Shown in pieces: positions 27,833 to 37,224 of a stretch of 64,000 bases of DNA. Source of the DNA: an uncultured Sulfitobacter sp. GTDB lineage: Bacteria > Pseudomonadota > Alphaproteobacteria > Rhodobacterales > Rhodobacteraceae. The DNA lies in the NCBI GenBank assembly GCA_937928635.1, contig CALFWM010000044.1, positions 46,720 to 110,719 of the forward strand, in the 5' to 3' direction. Under the pieces are notes generated by a model that did not search any database, was not told the origin of the DNA, and saw nothing but the letters and a program-made list of their open reading frames with translations. Within the stretch, counting starts at the first letter, position 1, and every line of letters begins with the position of its first letter. The position numbers and the translations under genes were made by a program.

Positions 27833-28498
27833 ATGAGCGCAGCAACTGAGGCTGATCTGAACGCGATGCGCGCCAAGGCGCAGCAGGATCACCGCGATTT
27901 GCGCGCCCGGTTGCCACGCCTGTCGGAGGATGCGATTAACCTGATCCTGCGTGGCGCGCGGTCCCATTACGCCTGGACCGACAAACCCGTCAGCGACGCG
28001 CAGCTTGAGAAAATTTTCGAGATCACCATCAACGGGGCCACCAGCATGAACACGCTGCCCGCCCGCATCGTTTTTGTGAAATCGGCTGAGGCGAAAGAAC
28101 GCCTTGCCAAGGCCATGAAACCCTTGAACGTGCCAAAGATGATGGGCGCGCCAGTCACGGCGATCATCGCCCATGACCTTGATTTCTGGAAGGAATTGCC
28201 GTTTCTTTTCCCCCATGATGATCGGCGCAAACTGTTTGACGGCAATGACGCCTATATCGCGGATACGGCCTATCGCAATGGCACCTTGCAGGGCGCTTAT
28301 CTGATGATTGCCGCGCGCGCGATCGGGCTGGATGTGGGGGCGATGTCAGGGTTTTCCAACGCTGTCGTGGATGCAGAATTTTTCGCAGGCACCACGCTCA
28401 GATCAAACTTTCTGTGCAATATTGGCTATGCAGACGAAGCCGCCTTGTTTCAGAAATTGCCGCGGTTTGCGTTTGATCAAGTCTGCAGTTTCGCCTGA
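27833..28498 (+). CDS. Nitroreductase-family (RutE/HadB-like) flavin oxidoreductase
   Basis: 221 residues. The N-terminal RSHYAWTDKPVSDAQLEKI and the central substrate-loop region, followed by the FMN-binding AMSGFSNAVVDAEFF, match the RutE/malonic-semialdehyde-reductase-like branch of the nitroreductases. Likely an FMN-dependent NAD(P)H oxidoreductase. The next gene, an OsmC protein, starts 12 nt downstream, so the two are probably cotranscribed. Confidence 0.85.
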   Translation: MSAATEADLNAMRAKAQQDHRDLRARLPRLSEDAINLILRGARSHYAWTDKPVSDAQLEKIFEITINGATSMNTLPARIVFVKSAEAKERLAKAMKPLNVPKMMGAPVTAIIAHDLDFWKELPFLFPHDDRRKLFDGNDAYIADTAYRNGTLQGAYLMIAARAIGLDVGAMSGFSNAVVDAEFFAGTTLRSNFLCNIGYADEAALFQKLPRFAFDQVCSFA

Positions 28499-28510
28499 GG
28501 AGGGGTGCAA

Positions 28511-28969
28511 ATGGCAATCAAGATGAAATCAGTGGTGACCTACCGTGCCACGGCGGCCTGTCCGACACATGCGCGCACGGAAATTCCGGTGCGGGATCTG
28601 AAAGTGGTGATCGACGAACCCCTTGAGCGCGGCGGCACCAACCTTGGCCCATCCCCGACAGAGACGGCAATGACGGCGCTGATTGCCTGTACCAACGTGA
28701 TTGGCCACAAAAACGCACGCCGTCTTGGCATTGATCTGGGCGAGATCAGTATTGACGCCGTCTGCCAGTTTGACCGGCGCGGTGTGCTGATGGAAGAAGA
28801 GATCGACGTACCCTTTCCGGATGTCACGTTAACCGTAAACTGCAAAACAGATGCAACGCAGGATGAACTGGATCAGGTTGGTGTTGAAACGGCCAAATAC
28901 TGCGCCATCGCCAAGCTGTTTTCAGCGGCAGGCACCGATCTGAAGGTGCATTGGGTCAAAGCAGGCTAG
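28511..28969 (+). CDS. OsmC-family protein
   Basis: From the ATG at 28511 (preceded by GAGGAGGGG), 152 residues. The typical OsmC helix ETAMTALIACTNVIGHKNAR contains the conserved Cys, and a second Cys sits in KYCAIAKLFS; together they form the peroxidatic pair of OsmC/Ohr proteins. It may reduce organic hydroperoxides, or be a YhfA-like member of less certain role. Paired with the nitroreductase. Confidence 0.87.
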   Translation: MAIKMKSVVTYRATAACPTHARTEIPVRDLKVVIDEPLERGGTNLGPSPTETAMTALIACTNVIGHKNARRLGIDLGEISIDAVCQFDRRGVLMEEEIDVPFPDVTLTVNCKTDATQDELDQVGVETAKYCAIAKLFSAAGTDLKVHWVKAG

Positions 28970-29016
28970 AGGATTAGTAAGGGGCGGCAAGCCCATGTTT
29001 TTTGGGAGGAAAACAG

Positions 29017-30090
29017 ATGAAGAAATGGACAAAACGCAATCTGGTTGGTGCCGCACTGGCGGGGCTCATGGCGATGCCCGCCGTGGCGCAGGAGAGCATA
29101 TCCGCAGTTGTGATCGACGGCTATCCGGCACGTGCGCTCTGGGTCAAGGAGTTCACCGCCTTTTTTATCCCCGAGGTGGACAAGCGCCTGGCAGAGGCCG
29201 GGAATTACAAGATGAACTGGCAGGAAAGCTATGGCGGTTCCATCGTCAAACCCAAAGGCGTGCTGGAAGGGGTACAGCTGGGTCTGGGGGACATTGGGAT
29301 TGTCACCACAATCTTCCATTCCTCAAAACTGCCCAGCCAGGGGATTTCCGGCTCGACCCCGTTTGTGGCATCAGACGCACGTGCTGTGGCACAGGCCGTG
29401 GATGAAATTGCCCGCGAATTCCCCGCCATGCAAAACGAATTTGCCGCGCAAAATCAGGTCTATCTAGCCACCGGCGTAGTGCTCGACAGCTATCAGATGT
29501 TTTGCACACAGCCCGTCAACTCCATCGCTGATCTGGAGGGCAAAAAGGTTGCCGGTGCGGGCCTGAACCTGCGTTATCTTGAGGGCATCAAGGATGCAGC
29601 GGGGGTGCGTGGCGGTCTGACCGATTTTTACAACATGCTGCAAACCGGTCTGGTGGATTGCGGGATGTTGTGGCCCGAGGCGGCCAAGACCTTCAAGATC
29701 GCAGAGGTTGCACCCTATATGTTGCGCGCAGACCTCGGTGCGGTGAATTCCAAAACCATCACCGTAAACGCGGATTACTGGGCGAAACTGCCCGATGAGG
29801 TCAAAGAGGTGCTGAAAGCCGTCGCCATTGAGTACCGCGACCACGTAGCGGGCATCGCCATGGACCGCGCGTCAGCGTCCGAGGCTGCCTACACAGAGTC
29901 CGGGGGCACCATTATTGACGTCTCTGCCGAAGATCGCGCCGCATGGGCCAACGCCATGCCCAACGTCGCACAGGAATGGGCCGCGACCCTGAACGACAAG
30001 GGGGAGGCGGGCACAGACATGCTGGGTGCCTATCTGAGCAAGCTCAAGGCCGCAGGTTTTGATGGGGTGCGCGATTGGACGGCTGAATAA
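29017..30090 (+). CDS. dctP: TRAP transporter substrate-binding protein (DctP family)
   Basis: From the ATG at 29017, preceded by GGGAGGAAA, 357 residues with a signal peptide (cleavage near AVAQ-ES). The fold and the central GLVDCGMLWPEA/AEVAPYML segments agree with DctP-type extracytoplasmic receptors. It captures a carboxylate-containing substrate and delivers it to the DctQM permease encoded next. Substrate unknown. Confidence 0.9.
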   Translation: MKKWTKRNLVGAALAGLMAMPAVAQESISAVVIDGYPARALWVKEFTAFFIPEVDKRLAEAGNYKMNWQESYGGSIVKPKGVLEGVQLGLGDIGIVTTIFHSSKLPSQGISGSTPFVASDARAVAQAVDEIAREFPAMQNEFAAQNQVYLATGVVLDSYQMFCTQPVNSIADLEGKKVAGAGLNLRYLEGIKDAAGVRGGLTDFYNMLQTGLVDCGMLWPEAAKTFKIAEVAPYMLRADLGAVNSKTITVNADYWAKLPDEVKEVLKAVAIEYRDHVAGIAMDRASASEAAYTESGGTIIDVSAEDRAAWANAMPNVAQEWAATLNDKGEAGTDMLGAYLSKLKAAGFDGVRDWTAE

Positions 30091-30120
30091 GCCACGCGGC
30101 AGGCCGGGGAAGGGCATGTG

Positions 30121-30672
30121 ATGCAAAAGACCACGCTGAACGCCCTGGCCGGAGTGGCCAATGCCATTGCCATTGCCGCCAACGCCCTTGGCACGCTTGT
30201 CGTCTTGGCGTTGGTGGTTGTCCTGAATGTGGATGTGATTGCGCGCAGTGTGTTTTCCGCACCACTCAAGGGCAGCTACGAGATTGTGCAGTTTTCCGTG
30301 GTGCTGATTGTGTTCCTGCAACTGGCAGATGTGGTGCGGGTAGATCGGTTAACCCGCTCTGACGGGTTTTTGAACCTGATCAAAAACCGCGCGCCGGGAG
30401 TGACCGCCACATTGCGCCGCATCATCAACGCACTTTCTGCGATTTTCATGGGGCTTGTCGCCTATATCACTATCCCCGAGTTCCTGCACATGTGGCAGAC
30501 CCAGGATTACTTTGGCGTGCCGGGGCTGTTCACACTGCCCTGGTGGCCGGTCAAACTGGTGATTTCCTTTGGCACCGCGCTGGCCTGTCTGATCTTCACG
30601 ATCAAGGTGATCACGGCGGTGGATCGCCCCGCAGGCCTTGCCGCGTCGTCCAGCAGTGAGCCACCGGCATGA
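30121..30672 (+). CDS. dctQ: TRAP transporter small permease (DctQ family)
   Basis: 183 residues with four predicted transmembrane helices and the VIARSVF and GSYEIVQF segments typical of DctQ. ATG at 30121 chosen; a GTG immediately upstream (30118) is equivalent. Overlaps the large permease gene by 4 nt (ATGA). Confidence 0.9.
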   Translation: MQKTTLNALAGVANAIAIAANALGTLVVLALVVVLNVDVIARSVFSAPLKGSYEIVQFSVVLIVFLQLADVVRVDRLTRSDGFLNLIKNRAPGVTATLRRIINALSAIFMGLVAYITIPEFLHMWQTQDYFGVPGLFTLPWWPVKLVISFGTALACLIFTIKVITAVDRPAGLAASSSSEPPA

Positions 30673-31973
30673 CCCCGATTGAGATTGGCCTGATCTCGGT
30701 CATTGCGATTGTCTTTCTGATCTACGCCGGCGTCTACATTCCGATTGCGCTCGGCATGGTGTCCTTTGTCTCCATCTGGTTGATGCGCGACAACTTTACG
30801 TTGGCGCTGAACCTGCTGAAAATCGCGGTGGGTGACAGTGCGATGGAGTATAGTTTCGCTACCATTCCGTTGTTCACCTTTATGGGGCTCATCGTCTCCA
30901 AGGCCGGATTGGGGCGCGATATTTACGAGGTCATGACCATGCGCTTTCGCAAGGTCAAAGGCGGGATAGGCATGGCAACCGTGGGGGCCAATGCGGTGTT
31001 TGCGGCTGTGACCGGGTCGTCTATCGCCTCTGCCTCCGTGTTTACCAAGGTCTCCGTGCCCCAGATGATGGCGCAGGAGTACAACAAACGGTTTGCGGTG
31101 GGTGTGGTCGCGGGCTCTTCTGTGTTGGGCATGATCATCCCGCCCTCTGCGATGTTGATCATCTATTCCTTTGTGGCTGAGCAATCTGTGGGTGATATGT
31201 TTCTGGCCGGTGTGATCCCGGGCATCTTGCTGGCCCTGGCCTATGTGGGCGCAATCTGGTTCATGGGGCGCTTTACGCCGTGGTTTGTCGGCGGGCGGGC
31301 CGTGGCGGACACCGAATGGATGACGCGGGCCGAAATTGCCTCCAAAACACTGCCAACACTGGCGCTGATCACCATTGTGCTGGGCGGCATTTACACCGGC
31401 TGGATGACAGCGGTGGAGGCCGGAGCCACCGGCGCGCTGGTCGCCCTGATCATCGCCGTGTCGCGCCGCTCCATGTCGCTGCGCGCCTTCTGGGAGGCCT
31501 TGTTGGAAACCGGCCATATCACCGCCGCGATCCTGTTTCTGATCACGGCGGCGTCGATCTACAGCCGCATGCTGGGCCTGGCCGGGTTGCCCAATCAGCT
31601 ACAGGATATTCTGGCGGGCAATGCCGCGTCATTCTGGACGGTCATGTTGCTTTACGTGCTGATGATGCTGTTTCTGGGCACCTTGCTGGATACGGCATCC
31701 ATCATCCTGATTGTTGTGCCGTTGTTTTTGCCATTGGTCGAAGCGATGGACATGTCGCTGATCTGGTTTGGCATCATCACGGTGGTCGGGGCCGAAATTG
31801 GCCTGCTGACGCCGCCCTTGGGCATTTCGTGTTTCGTGATCAAATCGACGATCAATGATGACCGCATTTCGCTCAAGGACGTGTTCATGGGCGCGTTGCC
31901 CTTTGCCTTTGTCATGCTGATCGTGCTGTTTATTCTGATCGAATTCCCAATTCTGAGCCTTGCATTGACCTAG
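30669..31973 (+). CDS. dctM: TRAP transporter large permease (DctM family)
   Basis: 434 residues, about 12 transmembrane helices. Family landmarks include the N-terminal GLISVIAIVFLIYAG helix, the SGSS-like TGSSIASASVFTKV loop and the LLTPPLGISCFVIKS segment. Forms the sodium-coupled transport core with DctQ. Last gene of the dctPQM operon. Confidence 0.93.
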   Translation: MTPIEIGLISVIAIVFLIYAGVYIPIALGMVSFVSIWLMRDNFTLALNLLKIAVGDSAMEYSFATIPLFTFMGLIVSKAGLGRDIYEVMTMRFRKVKGGIGMATVGANAVFAAVTGSSIASASVFTKVSVPQMMAQEYNKRFAVGVVAGSSVLGMIIPPSAMLIIYSFVAEQSVGDMFLAGVIPGILLALAYVGAIWFMGRFTPWFVGGRAVADTEWMTRAEIASKTLPTLALITIVLGGIYTGWMTAVEAGATGALVALIIAVSRRSMSLRAFWEALLETGHITAAILFLITAASIYSRMLGLAGLPNQLQDILAGNAASFWTVMLLYVLMMLFLGTLLDTASIILIVVPLFLPLVEAMDMSLIWFGIITVVGAEIGLLTPPLGISCFVIKSTINDDRISLKDVFMGALPFAFVMLIVLFILIEFPILSLALT

Positions 31974-32146
31974 CTGTGCGCCGAAGGCAGATCACGCCGT
32001 CTCGCAAACCTTCAAGCAAACGTGACACCTTTGATGTCAACAGGCGGGAACAACCGCCGGACGCAGGGGGTTATCCTGACATGCGTTCATTGTTCTTAAG
32101 AATTAATGCGCTGCTGACCTGATTCTTGTTTGCAAAGGCACCGGAT

Positions 32147-33211
32147 ATGTCTGTTTACCTTCACGGCCTCTCAACTGCATTACCGCCCCATTGCCTGTCT
32201 CAGGCAGATGTACACGACCGGGCTGCGCTGATTTTTGGTGACAAATACCCGCAGTTTGACCGGCTCTCAAAAACCTTTCAGACAGCCGGCATTGATCAGC
32301 GCCATTCGGTTGTGCCCATTGACTGGTTTTCCCAAGATCACGGCTGGGCGGACCGCAACGCCGCCTTTATGACCGGGGCAAAGGCGATGTTTATTGACGC
32401 GGCCAACCGGGCGTTGACCGCTGCGGGCTGGGAGGGTGCGGAGGTGGACTGCGTCGTGACCGTCTGTTCCACCGGGATCGCGACACCGACGCTGGATGCG
32501 CAGGTGTTTTCCGACATGGGCTTTCGTGCGGACATCATGCGGGTGCCGATCTTTGGGTTGGGCTGTGCGGGGGGCGTGTCAGGCCTGTCGGCGGCGCAAT
32601 CCATCGCCGCCGGGCAACCGGGGGCCAAGGTGTTGCTGGTTGTGGTTGAAACCTGCTCGCTGTCGTTTCGTTCTGATCGTTTGCAAAAGGCTGACATCAT
32701 CGCAACGGTCCTGTTTGGCGATGGCGCGGCGGCGGCCTGCATCAGTTCGGCCACGCCACAGCAGGGCAGGGTGGTCGCGCTCAACAAAGGGCACCAGCGC
32801 ATGTGGCCCGACACTCTGGGCATCATGGGCTGGGATGTGGATGAAACAGGCTTTGGTGTGGTCTTTGACCGCTCCATCCCGTCCTTTGTCAAACAGGAAT
32901 TTGCCAGCGCCACCCAGGGCGCGCTGGAGGCCGCAAATCTGAACCACGAAGAGATTGACCGCTACGTATGCCACCCCGGCGGAGCCAAGGTGGTTGATGC
33001 GATTGAAGGCGCACTGCATCTGGATCAAGGCTCCCTCGTGGCGGAGCGCGAGGTGTTGCGCGCGGCGGGCAATATGTCTGCCCCCACGGTAATGTTCGTG
33101 ATGAAGGCGGTGCTGGAAGACGGCGCATCAGGTCAGATGATGGCCTGCGCGCTTGGCCCCGGATTTACCGCATCCTACCTGCCATTCCACGTGGAAAAGG
33201 AGGCCGCATGA
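32147..33211 (+). CDS. Type III polyketide synthase (chalcone/stilbene synthase family)
   Basis: From the ATG at 32147, 354 residues. The catalytic triad is in place: FGLGCAGGVSGL (C140), VCHPGGAKV (H276) and RAAGNMSAPTV (N309). Bacterial relatives extend acyl-CoA starters with malonyl-CoA to give alkylpyrones or alkylresorcinols. A methyltransferase-like gene and an exporter follow in an overlapping operon (ATGA). The 173-nt upstream gap has a GGCGG/CCGCC hairpin. Product chemistry cannot be deduced. Confidence 0.92.
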   Translation: MSVYLHGLSTALPPHCLSQADVHDRAALIFGDKYPQFDRLSKTFQTAGIDQRHSVVPIDWFSQDHGWADRNAAFMTGAKAMFIDAANRALTAAGWEGAEVDCVVTVCSTGIATPTLDAQVFSDMGFRADIMRVPIFGLGCAGGVSGLSAAQSIAAGQPGAKVLLVVVETCSLSFRSDRLQKADIIATVLFGDGAAAACISSATPQQGRVVALNKGHQRMWPDTLGIMGWDVDETGFGVVFDRSIPSFVKQEFASATQGALEAANLNHEEIDRYVCHPGGAKVVDAIEGALHLDQGSLVAEREVLRAAGNMSAPTVMFVMKAVLEDGASGQMMACALGPGFTASYLPFHVEKEAA

Positions 33212-33708
33212 TGCAGACCGCAACACTTCTGTTCCTCGGTTTTCTCATCTTGCAACGGCTGAGTGAACTGGTCATCGCCAAACGCAACACCGCCCGTCTG
33301 CTGGCCAAAGGGGCCTATGAGGTGGGGGCGGGGCATTACCCGGTGATGGTCATCATGCACAGCCTGTGGATCATCGCGCTGATGGTTTTGGGGCATGATC
33401 AAAGCGTAGCCTTTGGCTGGCTGGCGCTCTTTGCCGTGTTGCAGGTACTGCGCGTCTGGATCTTGGGTAGTCTGGGCAGCCGTTGGACCACCCGCATCAT
33501 CATTCTGGAAGAACCTTTGGTGGTGCGGGGCCCGTTTCGGTATGTCTCTCATCCGAATTACATGCTGGTGGTGGCCGAGATCATTGTGGCCCCGATGGTG
33601 CTGGGGCTGGTCTGGGTTGCCGTGGTGTTTACCATCCTGAATGCCGCCATGCTCTGGGTGCGCATCGGGGTGGAGCACAAGGCTCTGGCCCCCCTCAGGG
33701 CAGCCTAG
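33208..33708 (+). CDS. Isoprenylcysteine carboxyl methyltransferase-like membrane protein
   Basis: 166 residues with about four helices. The segment GPFRYVSHPNYM plus the late VRIGVEHKAL is the SAM-binding signature of the ICMT/PEMT-like family. ATGA overlap with the PKS gene. Homologues next to type III PKS genes (the BpsB/YpbQ pattern in Bacillus) O-methylate alkylpyrones or alkylresorcinols, which is the likely role here. Confidence 0.88.
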   Translation: MMQTATLLFLGFLILQRLSELVIAKRNTARLLAKGAYEVGAGHYPVMVIMHSLWIIALMVLGHDQSVAFGWLALFAVLQVLRVWILGSLGSRWTTRIIILEEPLVVRGPFRYVSHPNYMLVVAEIIVAPMVLGLVWVAVVFTILNAAMLWVRIGVEHKALAPLRAA

Positions 33709-33711
33709 CGC

Positions 33712-35874
33712 GTGGCAGGGGGCATCGGATTTGGGGCGGAGCGCATCGGGCTTGCCGCCCTTGCATTTCCGCGTCTTGCAACAATGTGCCTCTTTGCGCT
33801 GCTGGTTCTGATCGGGGCCAGCCTGCCGAGTCTGTCCTTTGAGGGTGACATTCACCGCGTGTTTCTGTCTGACAGCCCCCTGTCACAGGCGCAGCGCGCG
33901 TATGAGGCGGCGCAATCCCCGCCCATCAGCACCGTGTTGATCCACGTCACAGCACAGGCCGCCATGACCGCTGATGATCTGACAGCCCTGCGCAATCTTG
34001 CGCTGGATCTGGAGTTCGCAGACGGCGTTTTGGGAGTGGCCTCGCCCTTTGTGCTGCGCTGGCCGCTAACTGAGGTTGCGCCCAATGGCACGCCGGTTTT
34101 CGCGCGCGACATCAGCCCGGACTTCCCCGCAGATATCGCCAGGTTTGAGGCCTTGGGCACCGGCCTGCCGACCTTTCTAAACAGCGATCTGAATACGATG
34201 TTGCTGAGCGTCACGCTTAACACGGACATTCGCAGCGTGGTGGATGCGTTGCCCGCGCTGAGGGTTGAAACAATGCGGGCCTTACCCACACATCTGAGTG
34301 CTGAGATCACCGGAGAGGAGGTGATCAGCGCCGAAATTGTCGCCGGGCTCAAGGATGATCTGATCGCGCTGAACCTTTGGGGCGCATTGATCGTGACCTT
34401 AGCCGCCTTTGCCCTGTTGCGCGATCTGCGCATGGCGCTGCTGGCGGTGGTGCCTGCAATTCTGGGCGCGGCAGGTGTTTTGGCGCTGTCGGTGTGGCTG
34501 GGCTACAAGATCACGGTGCTGAGCAATGTGATCCCGATCCTGTTGCTGGTGCTGGGCGTGGCCAATGGCGTGCATCTGGCGGGGCACCTCAAGGCCGGTG
34601 TGACGTTGCGCGCCACGCTGACACTGGTCGGCCCGGCCTGCGCGCTAAGTGCTTTGACCACCGCCGTGGCCTTTGCCAGCATCATGCTGTCAGGCAATGT
34701 GCAATTGTTTGAATTTGCTGTACTGGGGGCGCTTGGCACGCTGTTTTCCTTTGTCATCCTGCTGATCAGTTTTACCCTTTTGGGCCGTGTTATGCCGCTG
34801 TCGCAGACGGGCATTCCGCCGGTCACGGCGCGTATTGCCAAGGGCCTTGTTGTCCTTGGTGCGGCACGCCCACGTGTGACAATGGCTCTGTGTCTTGCTG
34901 TTTTGGGGGGCGCGGGCATTGGCTTTTCCCAAACGAACGCGTGGTTCCCGCTTTATCAAAACCTGCCGGACGACAGCGCGGTGTTGGCCACAAGTGATGC
35001 GATTGCTGCGGACTTTGGCGGTGTTTTTCAGATGGTCATTGAAACCACCGGCCCTTGGGCACAGCAACGCGCGATTGTGCGCGCGCTTGAGGCGCTGGAC
35101 CCGCCGCCAAAGGTGTTATCAGAGGTGCACATTGCCCGCTGGCTGGGCACGCCGGATGTCCGGCCCGAACCGCGTGACCTTGAAGCCCTGCCAAGCATTC
35201 TGACCTCTCAACTCCGCGCGCCGGATGGCGTAGCGCGGCTCTTTGTCTCGCTGCCCGAACCCATGCGTTCGGCCCAAACGCTGACGCGGTTTGATCTGAT
35301 CCACGACACAGCGATGCAGGCCGGGGCCACGCGGGTGATTGGCCTGCCGGTGATTATGCGCCAGGAGGCCGTGCGCCTGATTGACCAACTCTCCCTCAGC
35401 CTGTTCATCGCTACCCTTGGGGCGAGCGTGCTGGTGGCTTTTGCCTTTCGCAGCGCCCGGATGATTGGGGTGCTGATAATCCCCAATGTGCTGCCTTTGA
35501 TGCTAACGGCGGCCTCCTTGCATCTCTGGGCGGCGGGGCAATTGACGCCCACGGCGGTGCTGGCCCTGACTATCGCCTTTGGCATCGCAATTGACGACAC
35601 GGTGCATTTTCTGAACCGTTTTCATCATGCGCGCGGGCAGGGAGAGCATGCCGCGCAGGCCGTGCATACCGCCGCAGGTGGCGCGGGGCAGGTCATGGTG
35701 CTGAGCACCCTTTTGTTAAGCGCGGGGCTCTGTGTCACGATGTTCAGTGACTTCACCCCGATCCGGTTGTTTGGCGGGTTGATGATTGTGACCCTTTGGG
35801 CGGCCCTGCTGATTGATCTGCTGTTGCTGCCCGCGCTGCTGACGTGGAAAGGACGTACCCATGCATCTGATTAA
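33712..35874 (+). CDS. RND/MMPL-family exporter
   Basis: 720 residues (GTG start, 3 nt after the preceding stop). Two repeats are visible, each with a periplasmic domain and a bundle of six helices. The first helix lies near 20-40, helical bundles near 215-370 and 560-715; AFGIAIDDTVHFLNRFHHARG holds the conserved Asp pair typical of sterol-sensing-domain-like RND pumps. As part of the PKS operon it probably exports or flips the lipidic product. HpnN-type hopanoid transporters are the closest general analogy. Confidence 0.85.
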   Translation: MAGGIGFGAERIGLAALAFPRLATMCLFALLVLIGASLPSLSFEGDIHRVFLSDSPLSQAQRAYEAAQSPPISTVLIHVTAQAAMTADDLTALRNLALDLEFADGVLGVASPFVLRWPLTEVAPNGTPVFARDISPDFPADIARFEALGTGLPTFLNSDLNTMLLSVTLNTDIRSVVDALPALRVETMRALPTHLSAEITGEEVISAEIVAGLKDDLIALNLWGALIVTLAAFALLRDLRMALLAVVPAILGAAGVLALSVWLGYKITVLSNVIPILLLVLGVANGVHLAGHLKAGVTLRATLTLVGPACALSALTTAVAFASIMLSGNVQLFEFAVLGALGTLFSFVILLISFTLLGRVMPLSQTGIPPVTARIAKGLVVLGAARPRVTMALCLAVLGGAGIGFSQTNAWFPLYQNLPDDSAVLATSDAIAADFGGVFQMVIETTGPWAQQRAIVRALEALDPPPKVLSEVHIARWLGTPDVRPEPRDLEALPSILTSQLRAPDGVARLFVSLPEPMRSAQTLTRFDLIHDTAMQAGATRVIGLPVIMRQEAVRLIDQLSLSLFIATLGASVLVAFAFRSARMIGVLIIPNVLPLMLTAASLHLWAAGQLTPTAVLALTIAFGIAIDDTVHFLNRFHHARGQGEHAAQAVHTAAGGAGQVMVLSTLLLSAGLCVTMFSDFTPIRLFGGLMIVTLWAALLIDLLLLPALLTWKGRTHASD

Positions 35875-36346
35875 AGGGGTGTTATTGCTGCTGCTTGCCA
35901 CGGGTGCGGGGGCGGAACCCTTGGCGGATATGGCAGGCACCTGGCGCGGTGCGGGGTGGGCACGTGAAACCCCGACAGGTCCGCCGGAAACCCTGCGCTG
36001 TCAGATTACCAACAGCTACGAGGCTGCCAGCCTGACGCTGACCCTGAACGGCACCTGCGTTGTGCCGGGGCGCAAGCTGAATATGGCAGGCAAACTTACC
36101 GGGCAGGCGGGAAAAGAGCGCATCACCGGGCGCTGGTTTAACCCCGATGGGCTGGGCAGCACGCGCATCACGGGGGCGCAGCGTGACAATGTGGTGGTCT
36201 TTGCCTTTACGGCAAAACGCCCTGACACAGGGCGTGACCTGTCGCAGAGCGTGGAGTGGCGGTTGTCTGACGGTCAATTGCACTTTCGCGCGGTGGATCG
36301 TACCACCCCGGGTGTGCAGATGGCCGATATTGTCTTTACGAAATAG
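35861..36346 (+). CDS. Secreted small beta-rich protein, unknown function
   Basis: 161 residues with a signal peptide (cleavage near GAGA-EP). The rest is a likely beta-barrel with WRGAGWARE near the start and regular beta-strand alternation, reminiscent of lipocalin-like small periplasmic proteins, but no family motif is clear. Overlaps the exporter gene by 14 nt, so it belongs to the PKS operon; a periplasmic carrier role for the product is speculation. Confidence 0.7.
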   Translation: MHLIKGVLLLLLATGAGAEPLADMAGTWRGAGWARETPTGPPETLRCQITNSYEAASLTLTLNGTCVVPGRKLNMAGKLTGQAGKERITGRWFNPDGLGSTRITGAQRDNVVVFAFTAKRPDTGRDLSQSVEWRLSDGQLHFRAVDRTTPGVQMADIVFTK

Positions 36347-36426
36347 CGGTCGTCAGGGGGGCGATATTTCGGTTGATATCAACGGCGCGCGTCATCCTGA
36401 TGGGCAGCACTGCAGAATTGCACCTT

Positions 36427-37224
36427 TCAGGGCAAAACCTGTACAGTGGGGCCATGATCCAGCCGCCAGATATGGCCTGCCATGGCCTGCGGAAAATACT
36501 GGGTGACCAGCGGGTCATGACCGGGAATGATCAGACCGGGGGCAGAGGCCAGCCGGTGCAGGGTCTCAAACCCGTCCAGCATGTTTTGCAAATCCACCAC
36601 AATCGGGAAAGGTTTGCGCCCAAAGACGTTTTCGTAATAATGCGCGGCGTCAGAGGCCAGCACCATCCAGCCGGCCTGCGTGTGCACCCGCACAGCTTGC
36701 AGACCCCGCGAATGCCCGCCAATGCAATGCACGCTGACGCCCTCCGCAACCTCTGCCGCGCCATCATGAAAGGTGACCTGGCCCGCATAGAGCCGTTTGA
36801 TCGCCTCGCAGACATGATCGGCAGTAAAGGGCATCTTTAGCGTGTCGTGGCACATGCAGGGGCCGGTGGCATAGGCCATTTCAGCCGCTTGCAGATGCAG
36901 TGTGGCGTTGGGAAACAGGTGCAGCCCGCCCGCATGATCATAATGCAGATGGGTGACGATAATCTGGGTGATGTCATCCGGTTGCAGGCCCAGAGGGCGC
37001 AGCGCCGCAACCGGGTCCAGCCGGATAGGGCGGTTGCGGTGTTCTGCTTCGGCCATGTCATAACCGGTATCAACCAGGATCACCTCGGCCCCGCGCCGCA
37101 ACACCCACATGAAATAATCCATCGCATGGGGGCCGTCGTGATTGTCATCAAAGATGAAACTGTCCGCACGGGTGCGCGCATTGCGGTCTGCATATTTGAT
37201 GCAATAGACCTCCCAAACGCTCAT
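36427..37224 (-). CDS. MBL-fold hydrolase, N-acyl-homoserine-lactonase-like
   Basis: 265 residues. The zinc motif THLHYDHAGG (H92, H94, D96, H97) and later GGHSRG, SDAAHYYEN and PGHDP complete the dinuclear site. Length and motifs resemble AHL lactonases (AiiA/AhlD group). It could degrade quorum-sensing lactones or hydrolyse another lactone in catabolism. Its start overlaps the stop of the monooxygenase-like gene (4 nt). Confidence 0.83.
   Translation of the reverse strand: MSVWEVYCIKYADRNARTRADSFIFDDNHDGPHAMDYFMWVLRRGAEVILVDTGYDMAEAEHRNRPIRLDPVAALRPLGLQPDDITQIIVTHLHYDHAGGLHLFPNATLHLQAAEMAYATGPCMCHDTLKMPFTADHVCEAIKRLYAGQVTFHDGAAEVAEGVSVHCIGGHSRGLQAVRVHTQAGWMVLASDAAHYYENVFGRKPFPIVVDLQNMLDGFETLHRLASAPGLIIPGHDPLVTQYFPQAMAGHIWRLDHGPTVQVLP

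Noticed and set aside
16289..32039. The 13-mer ACCTTTGATGTCA occurs in two intergenic regions (16289-16301 and 32027-32039)
   Set aside because: A shared 13-mer is expected many times by chance in 64 kb, and neither site has a supporting symmetric operator context.
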